A stretch of DNA of 64,000 nucleotides from Saturnia japonica (Eukaryota; Arthropoda; Insecta; Lepidoptera; Saturniidae), in the NCBI GenBank assembly GCA_033032175.1, contig CM065304.1, positions 9,238,001-9,302,000 of the forward strand, written 5' to 3'. The notes beneath the pieces were generated by a model. It worked only from the letters and a program-made list of their open reading frames with translations, was not told the DNA's origin and did no database searches. Below, in pieces: positions 49,301 to 59,785 of the stretch. The position numbers and the translations under genes are program-made. The stretch's first letter is position 1; every line of letters begins with the position of its first letter.

Positions 49301-52300
49301 CGGTACATATGCGTCAAGTCGTGATTTCTCTCCTCAGGGAACTGAGGACAATCAAACAATATTTCATCATAAATACGTAGGTTTTCTTTATTGTTACATA
49401 CAAATTAACTATTGAAGTGTAACATATTTGGCCGCGGTAAGGAAAAGTTTGTGTAACGTGACGTTACGTTACGTATGTTAGATAAGTACGTAATTTTATT
49501 ATTTATTTATTTTATTTAAAAATACAAGGTGATTTTACAGCTAAAAAATGAACACTACAAGTAAAAAACAAACAAGGCTATTTAAAAGTTCACATATTTA
49601 GTTATACTAGCGGTCGCCCAATGATCGAAATTTGACCAGCTATTTTTTAATCATGGACTATTTTCTGTTTGACATTTGCAGTATGAACCTAAACAATGAA
49701 TATTATATCACTTGCTGTCACTTTTCATTGAGTGACAATGCCAATATTTTGGAGGGTCTAAGTTCAATGGCACTATTAAGGTTAAGATTCGCAGTATTAA
49801 TTTATTTCATTTAATATATTAGTAACAGATATTATAGATAAATTTTAGCTTTCTACACTCCTTCTCCATATAAACTAACCATGTCAAATCTCATAATATT
49901 CCTTGCACGCAACACGCTTAAAAAGGAATAAGAAGCTTTTGCTTCACGTATACATATATAGATAATTAAATAAATTTAGTTGGTAAATTTAGCTAAAAAT
50001 TGCATGGTTACAGTTTTTTTAAAATTGAGAGAACAAAGAGAGAGAGAGAGAGAGAGAGGAAAATGTTTAGCGTTCAAATTCAAAAAAGTTTCACTTCAAC
50101 CACTCAACTTTACAAGATTATATGCATATTTATTTTGTTATTAGCCATAGTAAATATATCATAGACATTGATTTTACCACGAGTCATAAATTTGTTATTA
50201 CAATAATTACAAAAATTAGGACTACCAATTCATTGATTGTTTTTATTATGAATATATTTGAAAAATAATTATGCAATAAAATTATCTTAGTATGATACAC
50301 ATGCGGTACAAACAGACACGCTACTAGCTATTTGTATGCAATTGTTACCTAGTAGCATGTAAGTTGAAACCATTGCGAGTATCGAACATGCTTTTATAAG
50401 CAGTTGAAGAGCATGATATTAAAAAGCATGCTTTTATGTATACTTCTTAATAACGTGGTACATATTATGTGGTACAGATATATCTTGAGATTATCATTAT
50501 TGTTACATATTTACTTTCAATTTTTTTTTCATGTAATTTACGTTTTGCACATAGCAAGCGCAAGCACAATATACATACCTATATCTAATATAATTTATTA
50601 TATTTATTATATGTTGTAATAATCGGAAATTTTAATACTAAATTATTTTACTATTAGAATCATTTTTGACTATCTATAATTATCTCTTAAATTAGTGCCA
50701 CGCTAGTGTTTAGCATTGGGAATTCGCATGTAATATGCACATACCAATCGGCAGTCAAGTTCGCTGAAACCACATAAACGTCCGATTAGGTTTCTGGGCC
50801 GCGCTCAGCCGAATCGATGTCAATTTACCGATGAAATCGTTGCCATCAATTGATCTTTTTTATTTAGTATTTAGGTCAATTATATAAATTTTAGCAATCA
50901 GCCTATTATGTTGATGTAAACTAAAATAAATCTGCAAACCCTAAAACTCTGTATCTCTATAAATAAGTATAACAGAAAAAGCTACGCAATTTATTTTGAT
51001 GTAACATGGGTTGTACGGTTTTTGTTTTTGTTTTAGTAAATAATAGAGACGTTTTAAAAGTAGCAAAATCATAAACGTAGTCAAGTAACGACACCGATGG
51101 AAATGTAGCAAAACTGTTTTAATAACACATTAAGGTGATTGTTCGAGACCATTGAAAAAAAAACTTTTTTCGTAGCTCGGCAATATAACGGCATTGTGTC
51201 TGCTGGTAAGTATAGTGCAATCCAACTTACATTGGCGACTACCGAGAGATCTATTATCCTTCGATACCCATTTATTTATAAAGGTTCGTCTAAAATTGCT
51301 TAGACTTTAATTTATATACATTTTACACACTCCCAACAAATAAAAGCCAGGTTAGAAATCCGTGAAAATACACCAAATGCACCAATATTATTAAAATGCA
51401 CATCAATTATTATTTCACTACTTAGGATCTTGAAGAACCTAGGAATAGGTAAAGTTGTTCCCAAGACGGTATGTCTTAATGTTGGGTAAATTGATGTGAT
51501 GCAGTGCCGAGGAGGACGTAAGGGGACACGAATTTTAAACAATTTAAGTAGTCGAGTCATTGTTGTCATGACGGCCTACTTAAATGATTCTTCACATTAT
51601 GTTTCAAGGACTTCATGCTGTTTATAGGAATGACTTAACCAAATGTATTTTCTTATATAATTTTTCACATTTATTACGCAATTTATTATTTGTTTAACCT
51701 AGTCTAAAATAAAAAGGTTCGATCATAGTAGCCCGCTTGAATTTCATTTTATGAAACAGGAAACTACATCTATTTGTAATTCTATAAATCCTGCAGCACA
51801 CCGATAGATGATTAGCGATAGATTTTTAATTACATAGTGATAGGCTAGGTAAGCGAGTAATAAAAAATATTACAGGATGTTATCAGTTTTCTATAAATCT
51901 CAACACTTGGAATGAAATTAGAGAAGATCGCCATGACCTCTATGAATATTTTAGTAGTTACTGCCGGTCTTTCGCACCAATATATTTGCGTTACGAAGAG
52001 TAATTGAAGAAACAAGGACAAAAAACGATTCTCGTGAATAATATAAACCTTCAAATAAGTTCTAATAAGTGACATAGAGGCACAAGTTCTTGATTGCAAT
52101 GCTTATATACTAAATACGTACAGACGACAAATTAATTTGAAAACAGATAATGTAATTGTACGTGTGGTATTGGAGATGATTGAATGATTTGATATGATAA
52201 GCAATCGTAATCGCACAGGCATTTCGCATTAGTAATAATTAACCAATCCGTAAAAGTCATAATTGGTAATAATTTGTTATCGTGATTTGTTAAATAATTT

Positions 52301-55300
52301 GATTCTGGGTATATAACAACAATGCTATTATTGTTCGGTATAGTTTTGTAAATTTCTATCAATTTTGATATTTTACTAATCCGTATGATTTATATTAATA
52401 TAATATGTTACAATGTACAAATTTATTCAAATTAATTGACCTAAGGCGTCGGCATAATATAAAATGCAAACTAAATTCAAAGATTATATATTGGTTAAAT
52501 CCTATAAACTAAGATAACGGCATTTTATAATGCCCGCCTGGTTAGCTACCACCCTCAAGTTGAAAATCTCTCGCCAAGCACCTATAGGTGTGTTCCGGCA
52601 TCTGCACTGAGAGCCAGTCCTCTAACTAGACTTTGCGTTAGTTACCATTTTGGGCCACATCATCACTTAACTTGAAGTGAGTTTGTGGCTATACATTGAA
52701 TCTAAAAAACAGCAAGTAACATACAGACGCTGTTCACCTGTTTTTATGTAGTTCTTGCAACCTATAGTAATGCACCAACCAATTTCAATAGACTGGCAGT
52801 TCCGAGACCGCGTTATTAAAATTTGCTAGTCCTAAGGAGTGAGTTGGAACGCCCCATATGCCCGAGCGTATTGACAATCCCACCCTTGCGAACAGAACAC
52901 CAAAGCGCGAGCCCGGCTGCTTTGTTGCAGAAGTAGGTGTAATGGTCACAGTTTAACGTTGCACTATCTACCATTATTGTTTGGAAAGGTTTGTTTCCAG
53001 CTTTAATAAAACAAAGAGTCTCACCTACCAATTTAAAATAAACTTCCCTATTCCAGTTTAATAAGGCAAGTCGGTGTTTTATTTTTTCATCTACGAATCT
53101 TAAAAAATCCAACTCGTTACAATCAACGCTTAGGGGTTTTTATAATGGACATTTTGAAAATCATTGTATTAGAATTTAGAGCGTTTAACCGTGTTATACC
53201 AAGCCACAGTGAAGCTGTAAAAGCCATCTGCTGCTCCAGAGCCAATGGCTAAAAGTATAATCAGATTTAAAAAACTTATTTGTAAGAGAAATACATATAC
53301 GAAATATAATGTTTGTAATTCTATACCCTTAATTTTATTTCTTTAATTTGAAACAAAGTTCTGTATTGTAATAAATATATCTTTAAATTTGTAATGTGAA
53401 TATGGAATAATGAAAAAACAAGTTTCAATGTTTACTTATTTGTTAATGATAATATTTGTACTGTAGGCACTGTATTTTAATATACAACATTATCGCTAAG
53501 CATTAAACATATAAATATAAATTAAAGTTTTTCACGACTGATTGCTGCATAGTAATACTTTAGTAAATGCCATATTTTATACAGAAAAAAATGAACCGGA
53601 ATGTCTAAATACCTACTAATATGAAAACTGACTGACTGATGAAGAGTTTGTTTGTTTATAGGCTACAACTTCAGGCTACGATCCTATGGAGTGGAACAGT
53701 TACAATTAACATCAGGCAATCTGACAAGTACGGGAAGTGAGAACAACTATAGACTACTTACAAGAGTGCGTTGGCAGCGCGATGGAGAGTTGATTGATAA
53801 CAAAACTATTTTTAATAAAAAAGAAAACCAACTTCTATGATTTTGAAGAGTTTCCTCGTAAATCTTGGAAGTAGAAGGTCCAATGCCATGGAATTTAAAT
53901 GAGACTACCCTTGAGGTGTTCCCTATCTAACAAAAAAAGAATCATCCAAATCGGTTCATAAACAAACAAGTTATGGCTGAACATACATCAAAAAAGATAT
54001 ACATTCGAATTGAGTAAAAATAGTTCTTACTAAATTTTAACCTCTAATATAAAAAAAAATCTATTCTCATAGACTTCTAAACTCTATTATGATACGTATG
54101 GTTTTTACTGTGTGTGTTTAAAAGGTGCGCAAAATTATCTTATCTGTTCACAGATAATAATGTAAGTTTATCTCTAAACTAATGAGTAAATGTAAGAGAA
54201 ACAATGTAACAATAATAGACGTAAAACAAAAAAAGGATTATCACATGTACTGATAATTAAAGGATAAATTTTTTGTTCAATGCATACCAGTCGAGGGGAA
54301 TTCAGTTAGCATGAGTTACATACCCGTCCAAAGTGATGCCACATAAGGTAATCGAGGACACCCTGGGTCATGCCACGGGAGCGAAGAGAGCGTGTGTTCA
54401 TCTTCTGATAAGCCCACTCGATCCAACCAGCTTGGTTTGAAGTGCAGTTGATTAATACCAACACATCGACCTGCAAATGGTTTCATAATAACTTCTTTCC
54501 ATTTTATTTATACAACAAAGGTGGTAGACAAGCATATGGCCCGCCTAATGGTAAGCGGCTACCGTAGCCTATGGGCGTTTGCTGACCTTGAACTCCTCTA
54601 CCCCAAATAGCTTTCGAAACCCTACTCACCGCAGGAACACAACACAACACTACGAACTTCTGTAAGGTGGAGGTATTCCATCAGATGGACTGCCCTAAGA
54701 AACACTCTGTGCCTTATCTCTCTTTGAACCCTCCCTTCACAACACAAGGTTATTTGGTCAAGTAAACTGTTAAGTATTTTATTTACATCATATTACATTA
54801 TACCCAAGGTTGGATAATATACGTGGTTGAAAACGGTGCTGGCATGGTTCTTTTTGCAGACGACACTTCACTTATATTCAAAGTGAGAAGAATAGATTTG
54901 GAGCTTAGGCAATTAAACAATACCTTAGTTAAAATCTCTGAATGGTTTCCTTAAAATAATGTACTACTAAATGCAAACAAAACCAAATGTATGAGATTTG
55001 TCTTGTCCAACTTTCGGCGTGTTGATCGTAGTATCAAGATGGAAGGGAATTTAGTAGGCTTAGCTGATAGTACTGTTTTCTTGGACATTACCCTTGATTC
55101 AAAATTACATTGCGGTCCGCATATTAAAACTTTGGCAGGAAGATTAAGTTCTGCTGAATTCGCAGTACGCAAGATTCAGCATTCAACAGATATTGCCACC
55201 GCTAGGTTAGTCTACTTCGCTTACTATCATAGCTTAAAGTCTTACGGTATTTTACTGTGGGGTTCAGCAGCTGAGGTAGATACCATTTTTATATTACAAA

Positions 55301-56274
55301 AGCGGGCAGTTCGAGCAATTTACAGTATGAGACCCCGCGAATCACTAAAGAACAAGTCCCAGGAATTTAGTATTTTAACTTTGCCCTCCCAATACATCTT
55401 TGATAACTTAATGTATGTCCGTAAAAACTTAGACCAGCTGGATTTTGTCAAAGATCAGCACAATGTTAATACTAGAAATAGAGATAAATTAGTTGTACCG
55501 TGTCTTTGACTTAGTAAGACTAATAAAAGTTTTTTGGTAGGTAATAGTGTTAGGTTCTATAACAAGATCCCGAAGCACATTACTGATTTGCCGGACAACA
55601 AGTTCCAAGGACCATGTCAAGCGGACTTTACTGTCAAAAGGTTATAGGTTGAATTATTATGTTAATGATAGTGATGTCTGGAAGTGACCCCCTCTCTGTG
55701 CATCCACTAATTTTTTTAATTATTGTACCTGTTAATTAACATTTGTACAGTTAACAAAAAAAAGATAAGCCCGATCGAGTTTTCTACCGATTCTTCTCAA
55801 TGTTTGAGATATTTTCCAAACCGGCAGTAGTGTTTTGACGTTCATAAGTGCCTTCTTGCATAAATTTAATAAAGATTATTTTGATTTTGATTTATTGCAA
55901 TAGACAAGCCAGTCTTTTTGGCTTATTTGAAATTAAACATTATTGCATTGAGGATCTTATTACTTCCGATTTCGATTAAATTTAAATTAAGAATACACCA
56001 TTAAATTAAATACAAGATACGGTGTTATGAGATTTATAGACATCTTTAGTATTTTGCCTAATATTTGTACACGGGTATAATGCATAATCATGAAAGGTTT
56101 TGTATAATATTTTATATCCACGGTTAACATACCTTACGGGGATAGGCGATTGCAAATCTGGCGAGGATATTGGCGCCAGCGCCGACGCCAAACCCAATGA
56201 ATGACTTGATTCCAAAATGTCCCATAACGTAGTTCAATTGGTTGGCTAGATCGTTCATAGTCGGGTAGACGTAG
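40397..56274 (-). CDS. MESK2: NDRG-family protein (MESK2 orthologue), C-terminal five coding exons
   Basis: Exons read on the - strand: 56274-56133, 54470-54324, 49341-49096, 44849-44765 and 40527-40397 (ends at TAA). All splice phases fit and about 249 residues are visible. They cover YVYPTMNDLANQL, GFGVGAGANILARFAIAYP, VLVLINCTSNQAGWIEWA, WHHFGR, MFIESYLRRNDLGI, VPVLNITGAMSPHVEDTV, EEQPGKVAEAFRLFLQGEGF and the tail HSSVIRITENPISEAVVC. The family has an alpha/beta-hydrolase fold without catalysis. The nucleophile elbow reads GVGAG with no Ser, as expected. The first visible exon begins with the last base of a split codon, so upstream exons encoding the N-terminus lie past 64000. In animals NDRG proteins act in stress response, vesicle trafficking and differentiation; Drosophila MESK2 was found as a suppressor of KSR. 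Every intron here contains transposon sequence. Confidence 0.93.
41045..41280 (+). repeat. Interspersed repeat, copy 2 of 4
   Basis: Starts 'tacttcaaaaaagggccgga', keeps 'attgatattggacctttaaat' and ends at 'gttaaaaattgtcttg'. It matches 472-720 in order and orientation. It lies in the last intron of the NDRG gene. Confidence 0.65.
41346..42137 (+). repeat. Interspersed repeat (copy B) with GA run
   Basis: Matches 19676-20338 along its whole length but has extra internal sequence (41440-41540). It opens 'taactgacccgcgcatcttc', carries a GA run at 41388-41412 and ends 'cttcagctttataatattag'. It lies in the last NDRG intron. The family is non-coding. Confidence 0.78.
42455..43415 (+). repeat. 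Interspersed repeat interrupted by a SINE
   Basis: It begins 'actagcgacccgccccagct' and ends near 'aggggcagacagcgggaagc', words I associate with a dispersed non-coding lepidopteran repeat. The SINE at 42567-42817 is inserted within it and duplicates its sequence TAACTTCATA. Confidence 0.6.
42567..42817 (+). mobile_element. tRNA-derived SINE with 10 bp target duplication
   Basis: The copy is flanked by TAACTTCATA at 42557-42566 and 42818-42827. Its head contains 'tagcctagtggtactaa' (A box) and 'aagttcgattcccgg' (B box), so it is tRNA-derived. The body contains 'ctcggagtttggctttgtgc' and ends 'aatacaggcgtgaaggtat'. A second copy of the same family lies at 60959-61215 on the - strand. Confidence 0.9.
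43416..44764. other. Intronic, AT-rich, nothing recognised
   Basis: Part of the last NDRG intron. I see no ORF, repeat pair or structured element. Confidence 0.4.
45275..45455 (+). repeat. Interspersed repeat, partner at 49605
   Basis: 'tactagcgatcgccctaagg', 'ctgtttgacatttacagtat' and 'aagcttttgcttcacgtatt' occur in the same order in 49605-49967. It stands directly left of the mini-Tigger element and lies in an NDRG intron. Confidence 0.7.
45477..46200 (+). mobile_element. Mini-Tigger (MITE-like) element encoding only a DNA-binding domain
   Basis: The ends are CAGTCGACTCT...AGAGTCGACTG. TIRs of about 26 bp have few mismatches and continue into 'gttaattcRaa'. TA lies on both sides (45475-45476 and 46201-46202). 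The element is 724 bp, too short for a pogo/Tigger transposase. It keeps one 56-codon ORF for the N-terminal helix-turn-helix. Repeated near-terminal words ('aattcgaa', 'actcgataattcg') may be subterminal binding sites. Confidence 0.88.
45887..46057 (+). CDS. 56-residue CENP-B/pogo-type helix-turn-helix protein
   Basis: ATG 45887 to TAA 46055-46057 encodes MSPRKYKCLPIAEKKKLIEK, then a helix-turn-helix (DVAKEFKIPLSTLSTIIKHK) and INVASS. This is the first DNA-binding domain of Tigger/CENP-B-like transposases, without the second domain and without any DDE core. The frame is clean, unlike the two Tigger transposases nearby. The ORF is centred in a TIR-bounded element, so if expressed its product could bind the element's own ends. 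That role is inferred, and the ORF could equally be the relic of a longer gene kept by chance. The residues are strongly basic. Confidence 0.6.
   Translation: MSPRKYKCLPIAEKKKLIEKVEKGEKKSDVAKEFKIPLSTLSTIIKHKEKINVASS
46460..46725 (+). repeat. Decayed interspersed repeat
   Basis: 'cagtatgtctgatggtaagcgg' and the following CG-containing words resemble the repeats at 54525-54730 and 61290-61510 ('tggtaagcggctaccgtagc'). A 113-codon frame spans it, but the product has no recognisable motif, so I treat it as non-coding. Confidence 0.45.
47030..48994 (+). mobile_element. Tigger-type DNA transposon (inactive), second family
   Basis: Ends read CAGTAAAAACTCCTTATTCGCG and, inverted, CAGTAAAGGTTCTTTATTCACG. 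TA lies outside both (47028-47029 and 48995-48996). Subterminal words 'attcgcgg' recur at both ends. The 1965 bp element lies in an NDRG intron, antisense to that gene. Its ends differ clearly from those of the elements at 2670-4754 and 45477-46200. Confidence 0.9.
47543..48770 (+). pseudogene. Tigger transposase relic
   Basis: The N-terminal DNA-binding part (from MSNKKKKMYNK, 47543) is broken by stops and shifts. The best frame (47839-48444) has HAHFKEPDG-like text, then ERYPEEFANLVADGGYKPDQ and VFNADETVLFWKRM (first catalytic D), NRVTLLLYSNASGDCVIKSL and KKAWVTSAIFCDWFRNYF. Downstream of the stop at 48442, VVDNCPAH and MDQ motifs are not seen, so the catalytic core is truncated. A later frame (48517-48741) contains the acidic C-terminal tail with NELCDFFMKIDPSMERSL. 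Confidence 0.85.
49605..49970 (+). repeat. Interspersed repeat, partner at 45275
   Basis: Opens 'tactagcggtcgcccaatga', shares 'ctgtttgacatttgcagtat' and 'aagcttttgcttcacgtata' with 45275-45455, but is longer in the middle. Lies in an NDRG intron. Confidence 0.68.
50037..50060 (+). repeat. (GA)n microsatellite
   Basis: About eleven GA units. The surrounding intron (49971-52520) is AT-rich, and I recognise nothing else in it. Confidence 0.85.
52525..52690 (-). repeat. Repeat, inverted partner of 21165
   Basis: In reverse complement it reads through the same blocks as 21165-21315: 'aagttaagtgatgatgtggc', 'ggaacacacctataggtgct' and 'gattttcaacttgagggtgg'. Confidence 0.72.
52816..53112 (-). other. 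Unrecognised 98-codon ORF
   Basis: The - strand frame gives a well-mixed product (VDEKIKHRLALLNWNREVYF, LVGETLCFIKAGNKPFQTIM, CDHYTYFCNKAAGLALWCSV). It includes three Cys in the middle and looks more protein-like than chance AT-rich ORFs. I recognise no family. It sits in the NDRG intron between exons 54324 and 49341 on the same strand, but its ends show no clear splice sites in phase. It may be a fragment of an unknown element. Confidence 0.3.
53652..54010 (-). repeat. Interspersed repeat, copy 3 of 4 (inverted)
   Basis: In reverse complement, 53815-54010 matches 472-720: 'aaccgatttggatgattct', 'attggaccttctacttccaa' and 'agaagttggttttc'. The part from 53652 holds a 62-codon frame (+) without recognisable motifs. 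Confidence 0.55.
54525..54730 (+). repeat. Interspersed repeat with 'taagcggctaccgtagc' word
   Basis: 'aatggtaagcggctaccgta', 'ttgaactcctctacc' and 'aaccctactcaccgcaggaa' occur in the same order, inverted, at 61290-61510. It lies about 50 bp from the NDRG exon 54324-54470. Confidence 0.68.
54830..55890 (+). pseudogene. CR1-like LINE 3' half, in NDRG intron
   Basis: MVLFADDTSLIFK carries the catalytic FADD box at about 54845-54885. It is followed, after one stop, by LNANKTKCMRFVLS and a 172-codon open frame (54991-55509) with VFLDITLDSKLHCGPHI and SYGILLWGSAAEVDTIFILQ, the usual thumb and connection region. RFYNKIPKHITDLP forms the C-terminus. The 3' end has AATAAA and ends in ATTTTG-type short repeats near 55870. 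The 5' half is missing. Confidence 0.85.
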
Positions 56275-56652
56275 CTGGTAACAAAAAAAACATAACTTTA
56301 GATAATTCATCGATTTTCTACAGTTATATATAGATATATTTATAGAATAGAATAGAAAATACTTTATTGTTTCAAACATACACTGTACAATAAAAATCAA
56401 AAGTAGAAAAAATAACGGAACAGAAACAACAGGCGGCCTTTATTGCTTAAAGCAATTTCTTCCAGTCAACCTTACAAAGGATTGGAAGAAAGAAAGAACG
56501 AGATAGTTAAAATATAAAGATAGACTAGTTAATATCGTACATATACAAATACAAGAAAAAATATATAAACAATAACATTAGTAATAAAAATAAAAGCTAC
56601 AAATCTATATACATAGTATGAGATTACATATACATACACACATAAACATATA

Positions 56653-56653
56653 A

Positions 56654-56679
<26 letters not shown>
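56653..56679 (+). repeat. (CA)n microsatellite
   Basis: About thirteen CA units followed by TA repeats, at the 3' side of the LINE on the - strand. Confidence 0.88.
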
Positions 56680-56686
<7 letters not shown>

Positions 56687-56699
56687 CATACAAGCACCA

Positions 56700-58240
56700 A
56701 TAGAACTGATCAAAGCGATAAATAGTAACCCTTAACTAAGTTGGTTAACTTAACTGCCTGGGTTGAAAAAGACTTGCCAAGAAAACTAGTCGAATGTTTA
56801 GGTATTTCTAAAGTTAGATCTTCAGACGATCTCAAATTACACGTATATAAATCACGAAGATATTTGAACGGTTTTTTAAGATAAAAAGGGGTCATCGGAT
56901 TAAACAGAATATTATAAAGTAAAACCAAGATATGTGTATCCCTGCGTAACCTTATTGTTAGCCATTACAGTTTAGTACGGAATTCAGATACATGGTAAAA
57001 TTTGCGTAAACCATAAACATACCTTATGCCAAAAATTTGAAGTCCCTCAAGTTTATCAAGTTGTGCTTCTGTCAGATCTAGATAGCTAGTACCAGTATAG
57101 TCAAGGATTGGAAGAAGGAGAGATTGAGCAAGAGTAATTTTTGTGGCAGTGGGGAGAAAGTTACGCAATCTTCTCAGTGATTCAGCAGATGCATACATTT
57201 TCCAGCTGACTTCTTGTAACTGAGGACCCCAAGACAAATTTTTATCTATATAGGTCCATAAGTTTTTTACTTTGTCACTTATAGGAATTATAATACCATT
57301 AAATATGACACGAGGAATTTGTTGGTAGTCAACTTTTGCAATCAATCTGGGAATCCCAATAATAATGACTTGAGTTTTGGTTGGTTTAACTCTTAGACCG
57401 TATGTATTGCACCATTCCCAAATATGCTCTAAATCGTTATTAATAATGCCTATAGCTTGCACCAATTTATCAGGAGAAGACTGTGAATATATTTGCAGAT
57501 CATCTGCGTAAAAATGGTAGGATGAAAGTAAATTATTAGATATTGAATTTATAAAAATGCCAAAAAGTAATGGAGACAAAACACCATCCTGTGGAACGCC
57601 AGTAGGCAGAGCACACCAAGAGGAAAAAGTATCATCAATGCTAATTCGCTGTCTGCGGCCATACAAATAACTACGAAACCAGTCGATAACAACTGAAGAA
57701 ATATTAAGAGAACAGAGTATGCCGAGCAAGACATCATAATCTACAGTATTGAAAGCATTACTAAAGTCTAGCAGCGCAAGCATCGTAAGTTTACCATGCT
57801 CCACGCCTAACCGGAAGTCATCGGTAATGTGTGTAAGAGCAGTAACAGTACTGTGACCGGGACGAAAACCAGATTGAAATGAATTAAAGAGGGAGTTTTT
57901 ACAGAGAAAGGAATTTAGTTGCGCATAAACTAGTCGTTCTAAGATTTTAGATAGAAAAGGTAGTATAGAGATAGGACGACATTCGGAGAAAGATGCAGGA
58001 TTAGGCTTTTTAGGTGAACGGTATAATTTGAGCATCCTTCCAGGCTGTTGGAAATATGCCGCTTATTAGAGAATAGTTAAGAATATGACAAATTACAGGA
58101 AGTATTTGTTCTAGAACAAGAAGGATCATCTTACTACTAATATCATCTGTCCCTACAGCATTTGACGATATTTTCATAATGCATTTCTCAACATCAGAGG
58201 CTGATAATTGTTCAAAGATAAATTGGGAATGATTAAGGAT
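56700..58240 (-). mobile_element. CR1-like LINE, 5'-truncated
   Basis: The reverse transcriptase frame 58035-56965 and its continuation to about 56710 form the C-terminal two thirds of a LINE ORF2. Upstream scraps reach about 58240. It lies in the NDRG intron upstream of exon 56133-56274, in the sense direction. A (CA)n run follows its 3' end. Confidence 0.8.
56965..58035 (-). CDS. CR1-like LINE reverse transcriptase, partial but open
   Basis: A 356-codon frame. Motifs in order: FSECRPISILPFLSKILERL, NSFQSGFRPGHSTVTAL, LTMLALLDFSNAFNTVDYDV (first catalytic Asp), ALPTGVPQDGVLSPLLFGIF (normally PQGGVLSP), SSYHFYADDLQIYSQ (catalytic YADD), LRVKPTKTQVIIIG and WTYIDKNLSWGPQL. After the stop at 56965 the same frame continues into KLYKPFKYLRDLY-like text (56710-56928), so the true gene was longer. 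The endonuclease is missing. It cannot be autonomous. Confidence 0.9.
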   Translation of the reverse strand: MLKLYRSPKKPNPASFSECRPISILPFLSKILERLVYAQLNSFLCKNSLFNSFQSGFRPGHSTVTALTHITDDFRLGVEHGKLTMLALLDFSNAFNTVDYDVLLGILCSLNISSVVIDWFRSYLYGRRQRISIDDTFSSWCALPTGVPQDGVLSPLLFGIFINSISNNLLSSYHFYADDLQIYSQSSPDKLVQAIGIINNDLEHIWEWCNTYGLRVKPTKTQVIIIGIPRLIAKVDYQQIPRVIFNGIIIPISDKVKNLWTYIDKNLSWGPQLQEVSWKMYASAESLRRLRNFLPTATKITLAQSLLLPILDYTGTSYLDLTEAQLDKLEGLQIFGIRYVYGLRKFYHVSEFRTKL

Positions 58241-58364
58241 AGGAAGTTACGTTTATGTGTATGTTAAATAAACACAGGGTTAGATAGAACGAGTGTGAGT
58301 GTAGAGTAGAATAATAGTAAGTAGTTTTATGAAAGGAGTATTTAGAGCAATCTATATTATTCAC

Positions 58365-59230
58365 TAGCTGGCGCACCTTGTCTCAGCGTATAAACCTACA
58401 TCCACCGTGGGGAGACATGAGAGACTTTTGAGGTCGCCGATGTATAGGTTAATTCACTTTAAATAACTCGCAAAAATAATATTTTCATTAAATTAGGTGT
58501 CATAAATAAAATTCTCTAATTATATTTTTGTAAATGGAGTTCGAAATACACAAATGTATAACAATACCAGTAGAACAATCTGGTCGGTAATGCGATCACG
58601 AAATGTGAACCAGTTCGCGACATCGACCCACCAACGTTATATAATACTGCGGTGGCGAATGAATGAATTATGTAGTACTGCACAACATTTTACCTACCTA
58701 TATATGTATATAATTAAATAATTAAAACAATCCAGTAAGAATGATAAGAAGCTACTTTCATACATTTTCTGCTGAACAATTATATAATTCGTGTGAACTA
58801 AATTCGATAGGAACAACATTTATTTTTTAAGTCCAGAATCTACATATATAAAATGATAGAGGTTTACCGTTGTGTGCATATCACGAAAAAAATACTACAT
58901 AGATTTTGTTCTTTTTTTGTTTTACTCTCAAATTGTTTTTCAAAAACAAGAAAAACAATTTTCTAAATCGGTTTACAAATGACGGAGTTCTGAGGTAACA
59001 AACATCAAAAAAATACAACCGAATTAATAACCTGTTTCTCTCTTGAACTCGGTTAAAAAATGGTTTTACACGCATTAGTAAAGTCTATAGCGAGCCATCT
59101 ATTAATGTAAAAATGATCTTTGTTTGCTTGTTTGTCCCCTATGCTTTATTAAACCATTCATCCAAATATGATGATGTTTTGGTGAGTTGTTTTTACAACC
59201 GGTTTACAATAGGTAACTTTAAAAAACTTT
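58365..59230. other. Repeat-like heads, otherwise non-coding
   Basis: 'tagctggcgcaccttgtctc' at 58366 resembles the TAGC-CG-rich opening shared by repeats at 19676, 42463 and 63940. No end or partner was found. Nothing else is recognisable. Confidence 0.3.
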
Positions 59231-59234
59231 GAAA

Positions 59235-59785
59235 AAGAAGTCAGTCGACGAATCCTACTCGGCTGGGCAGCGTTCGGGAAACTGCGCGACGTCTTCTCGT
59301 CCAAAATACCTCAGTGCCTCAAGACGAAAGTCTTTGACCAGTGTGTGTTGCCAGTGATGACATACGGCACAGAGACGTGGTCGCTCACTGTGGGCCTCAT
59401 AAGAAAGCTCAAGGTCGCTCAACGAGCTATGGAGAGGGCTATGCTTGGTGTTTCTCTACGAGATCGAATCAGAAATGAGGAGATCCGTAGACAAACTAAG
59501 GTAACCGACATAGCCAAAAGGATTAGCAAGTTGAAGTGGCAGTGGGCGGGGCACATAGTTCGGAGAACTGACGGCCGTTGGGACAGAAAGGTTCTCGAGT
59601 GGAGACCACGCACCGGAAAGCGCAGTGTAGGACGGCCCCCCACTAGATGCAAAGACGACATAATAAAGGTCGCTGGGAGCCGTTGGGTGCAGGCCGCACA
59701 AGATCGGTCGCTCTGGAGATCTATGGGGGAGGCCTATGTTCAGCAGTGGACGTCCTGCGGCTGAAATGATGATGATGATTGATTC
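59235..59785 (+). pseudogene. RTE-type LINE 3' end
   Basis: A frame of about 180 codons contains RRILLGWAAFGKLRDVFSS, then LPVMTYGTETWSLT, LKVAQRAMERAMLGVSLRD, KLKWQWAGHIVRRTDGRW and GRPPTRCKDDI, with a final stop at 59762. This is the C-terminal domain of RTE-clade endonuclease-reverse transcriptases. The 3' terminus is a GAT repeat (gatgatgatgat), the usual RTE tail. The frame is intact, but the endonuclease and catalytic parts are absent (5' truncation). Confidence 0.88.
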
